64,000 nt of DNA, from contig NZ_LNUV01000003.1 of the NCBI RefSeq assembly GCF_001512285.1, positions 346,017-410,016 of the forward strand, in the 5' to 3' direction. The translations under genes were made by a program, and so were the position numbers. Shown here piece after piece: positions 62,816 through 64,000 of this stretch (position 1 is its first letter; every line of letters starts with the position of its first letter). Under the pieces are notes generated by a model that saw only the letters and a program-made list of their open reading frames with translations, did not search any database and was not told the DNA's origin. The stretch comes from Arthrobacter sp. EpRS71. Lineage in GTDB: Bacteria > Actinomycetota > Actinomycetes > Actinomycetales > Micrococcaceae.

Positions 62816-63223
62816 TCAGGCGCGGGCGGAAGCTACGGCGGCCTTGTCCTGGGACAGTGCGACGCCCAGCAGGACCACGGCGCTCGCGAGGTGCAGGACG
62901 TTGTCTGCACCGTTGAGGGCGATGATGTTCAGCGAGGAACCCACCAGGAAGAGGCCAAGGATGCCCACCAGGAGGTAGACGCCACCCACAGCCGTGTTGA
63001 CTCCCTTGGAGAGCGTGACGCTGTTCATACCTGCGTAGAGCAGTGCAGCGCCAATGGCCAAGTGGATGATGTTGTGAAGCGGGTTCACGGCGAAGATGAT
63101 CAGGTTGGCACCCTCGGTGGCGAAGAAGCCGATTCCCGAGGTGACAAAGAATCCGAGCACGCCTACCAAGAGGTATACGGCTCCGAAGATGGTGGCGATC
63201 AGGCGATTGGGCGAAGTACGCAT
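62816..63223 (-). CDS. DUF4383-domain membrane protein
   Basis: The protein has 135 aa with four helices. NRLIATIFGAVYLLVGVLGF, NPLHNIIHLAIGAALLYAG and NGADNVLHLASAVVLLGVAL carry the paired Asn-x2-His and Asp-x-Val-Leu-His segments typical of DUF4383. Function unknown; often linked to envelope stress in actinobacteria, though that is inference. GGAAGG precedes the ATG at 63223, and the leader can fold over that start. Confidence 0.85.
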   Translation of the reverse strand: MRTSPNRLIATIFGAVYLLVGVLGFFVTSGIGFFATEGANLIIFAVNPLHNIIHLAIGAALLYAGMNSVTLSKGVNTAVGGVYLLVGILGLFLVGSSLNIIALNGADNVLHLASAVVLLGVALSQDKAAVASARA

Positions 63224-63307
63224 GGTCCGAACCTTCCGATGATGGCCGGAAACCCCGGCCGTCCTGCTGAGCCCCGGCTGGGGCTCTCAGGCAGTGATTC
63301 GGACCAT
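63222..63307 (-). ncRNA. Candidate structured leader RNA (three-way junction) of the DUF4383 gene
   Basis: ATGGTCCGAA (63222-63231) and TTCGGACCAT (63298-63307) are exact reverse complements (10 bp), so in the minus-strand RNA the first two bases of the start codon pair with the far 5' end. Between them are two hairpins: GAGCCCC/GGGGCTC (63269-63286) and GGCCGG/CCGGCC (63244-63260). The ribosome site GGAAGG lies in the junction. It has the shape of a translational on/off switch; not a recognised class. Confidence 0.55.
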
Positions 63308-63352
63308 ATGCGCAGGTGGATGGGTGTTGGGCGGAAAATAATTTCCCAATGC

Positions 63353-64000
63353 CTAGGGGCGGAGACGGATACTGCTCATCTTGAGGTCGTCGGTGCCCTC
63401 GAAGACGTACTGGAGGTTGATCGTCTTGCCGTCGCACTGCAACGTGCCCGCGAGGTTGGCTTTGTTGTTTCCGTTTTCCGAGTTCACGCTGACGGAGTTG
63501 TAGTTCGGCTTGCAGGAGCTGTCCAGGTTCAGGCTGGCAATGCCGTCCACGAACGACTGCTTATCCAGTTCGTCTTTCAGTGGCTGGCTCAAGTAGTTGT
63601 CGTAGGCCTGCTCAGTCTGGCCAGATACCACCAGGTTGGTGAATTCGTCCGCCAGGGTCCTGGCTTTGGACGTCGCGTTCCCTACCAGGTTGACGAGCAG
63701 GAGGACCCCCACCACGGCCAGCACGATCACTCCAGCGACGATGCTGAGGACAATCCACAGTACTTTCCGGCTCTTTTTCGGCGGCTGCTGCGGCTGCCCA
63801 TAGGGGTCCTGGGGGTATTGGCCTGGTTGGTACTGCCCCTGCGGGTAGGGGTTTTGAGTTGGCGGGTACGGGTTTTGCGCGGAGGGATCGCTGCCTGGCG
63901 CCGCGTACTGCGGGTTGCCCTGGGGAGCAGCGTTCGACGGCGGCTGTTGCCACTGCGGCGAGGCGCCGGTCTGCGGGGGATACCCGGGGCCCGGGGGAAC
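63353..64000 (-). CDS. Pro/Gln-rich membrane protein (5' end cut off by window)
   Basis: The frame is open from the window edge to TAG at 63353-63355 (215 codons); the start lies outside. A Pro/Gln/Tyr-rich cytoplasmic head (QNPYPPTQNPYPQGQYQPGQ) precedes KKSRK, one helix (VLWIVLSIVAGVIVLAVVG) and an extracytoplasmic domain with two Cys (SSCKPNY, LQCDGKT) that may form a disulfide. The layout matches DUF4878-like secreted-domain proteins of actinobacteria. Function unknown. Confidence 0.7.
   Translation of the reverse strand, partial: VPPGPGYPPQTGASPQWQQPPSNAAPQGNPQYAAPGSDPSAQNPYPPTQNPYPQGQYQPGQYPQDPYGQPQQPPKKSRKVLWIVLSIVAGVIVLAVVGVLLLVNLVGNATSKARTLADEFTNLVVSGQTEQAYDNYLSQPLKDELDKQSFVDGIASLNLDSSCKPNYNSVSVNSENGNNKANLAGTLQCDGKTINLQYVFEGTDDLKMSSIRLRP

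Overview
The window reads as chromosomal DNA of a high-GC Gram-positive actinobacterium. Arthrobacter/Paenarthrobacter (Micrococcaceae) is the best guess. This is inferred from base composition, many GTG starts, TAnnnT -10 elements close to start codons, a SAM-IV-type riboswitch before metX, an actinobacterial holin-X family protein, and the rpsB-tsf-pyrH-frr-cdsA order next to an M23-like gene. No database search was run. No prophage, IS element or CRISPR array was seen.

Layout. 1-5.7 kb: a LysR regulator (cut by the window edge) divergent from tdh-kbl (threonine to glycine plus acetyl-CoA), then an FAD amine oxidoreductase and hutI. 5.7-14.9 kb: a probable O-glycan/GalNAc utilisation locus. 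It holds a secreted GH101 endo-alpha-N-acetylgalactosaminidase, whose signal peptide is out of frame because of an exact 11-bp tandem duplication, and a divergent five-gene operon (SIS isomerase/deaminase, ROK kinase, LacC-like kinase, class II aldolase, DeoR repressor). 15-24 kb: histidine phosphatase, CPBP protease, glyoxalase-like protein, metY and metX (direct sulfhydrylation to methionine, metX behind a SAM-IV element), a Gly/Pro-repeat membrane protein, an AlkZ-like winged-helix protein, SGNH hydrolase, carboxylesterase and an S4 protein.

24-34 kb: YdcZ-type transporter, glyS, GNAT protein, a YibE/F protein behind a five-codon Cys-Cys uORF, dus, dgt, dnaG, and two identical tRNA-Asn genes each with its own promoter-like region and terminator. 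34-44 kb: a membrane esterase paired with an MprF-like aminoacyl-lipid synthase, a Bcr/CflA exporter, holin-X, a CDP-alcohol phosphatidyltransferase, a DMT transporter, a GT4 glycosyltransferase and a CAT-anticodon tRNA. 44-47 kb: a solitary, visibly more AT-rich UPF1-like helicase-nuclease fusion beside that tRNA. It is the best candidate here for an undescribed (possibly defence) system.

47-64 kb: acyl-CoA dehydrogenase, M23-like protein, rpsB, tsf, pyrH, frr, cdsA, DivIVA-like protein, then an acetate/organic-acid module. In that module a LytS/LytR-type two-component system is co-transcribed with one SSS symporter and its small partner, and is divergent from a DUF485-ActP symporter pair with a CRP-like site and a perfect palindrome in front. 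The window ends with a PHP-domain protein, a His-tailed membrane protein, a DUF4383 protein whose leader can fold into a three-way junction that sequesters its start codon, and a truncated Pro/Gln-rich membrane protein.

Cross-cutting pattern: at least six short (11-19 bp) tandem duplications lie at gene ends, leaders or intergenic gaps, and two copies of a long palindromic intergenic element separate convergent genes.
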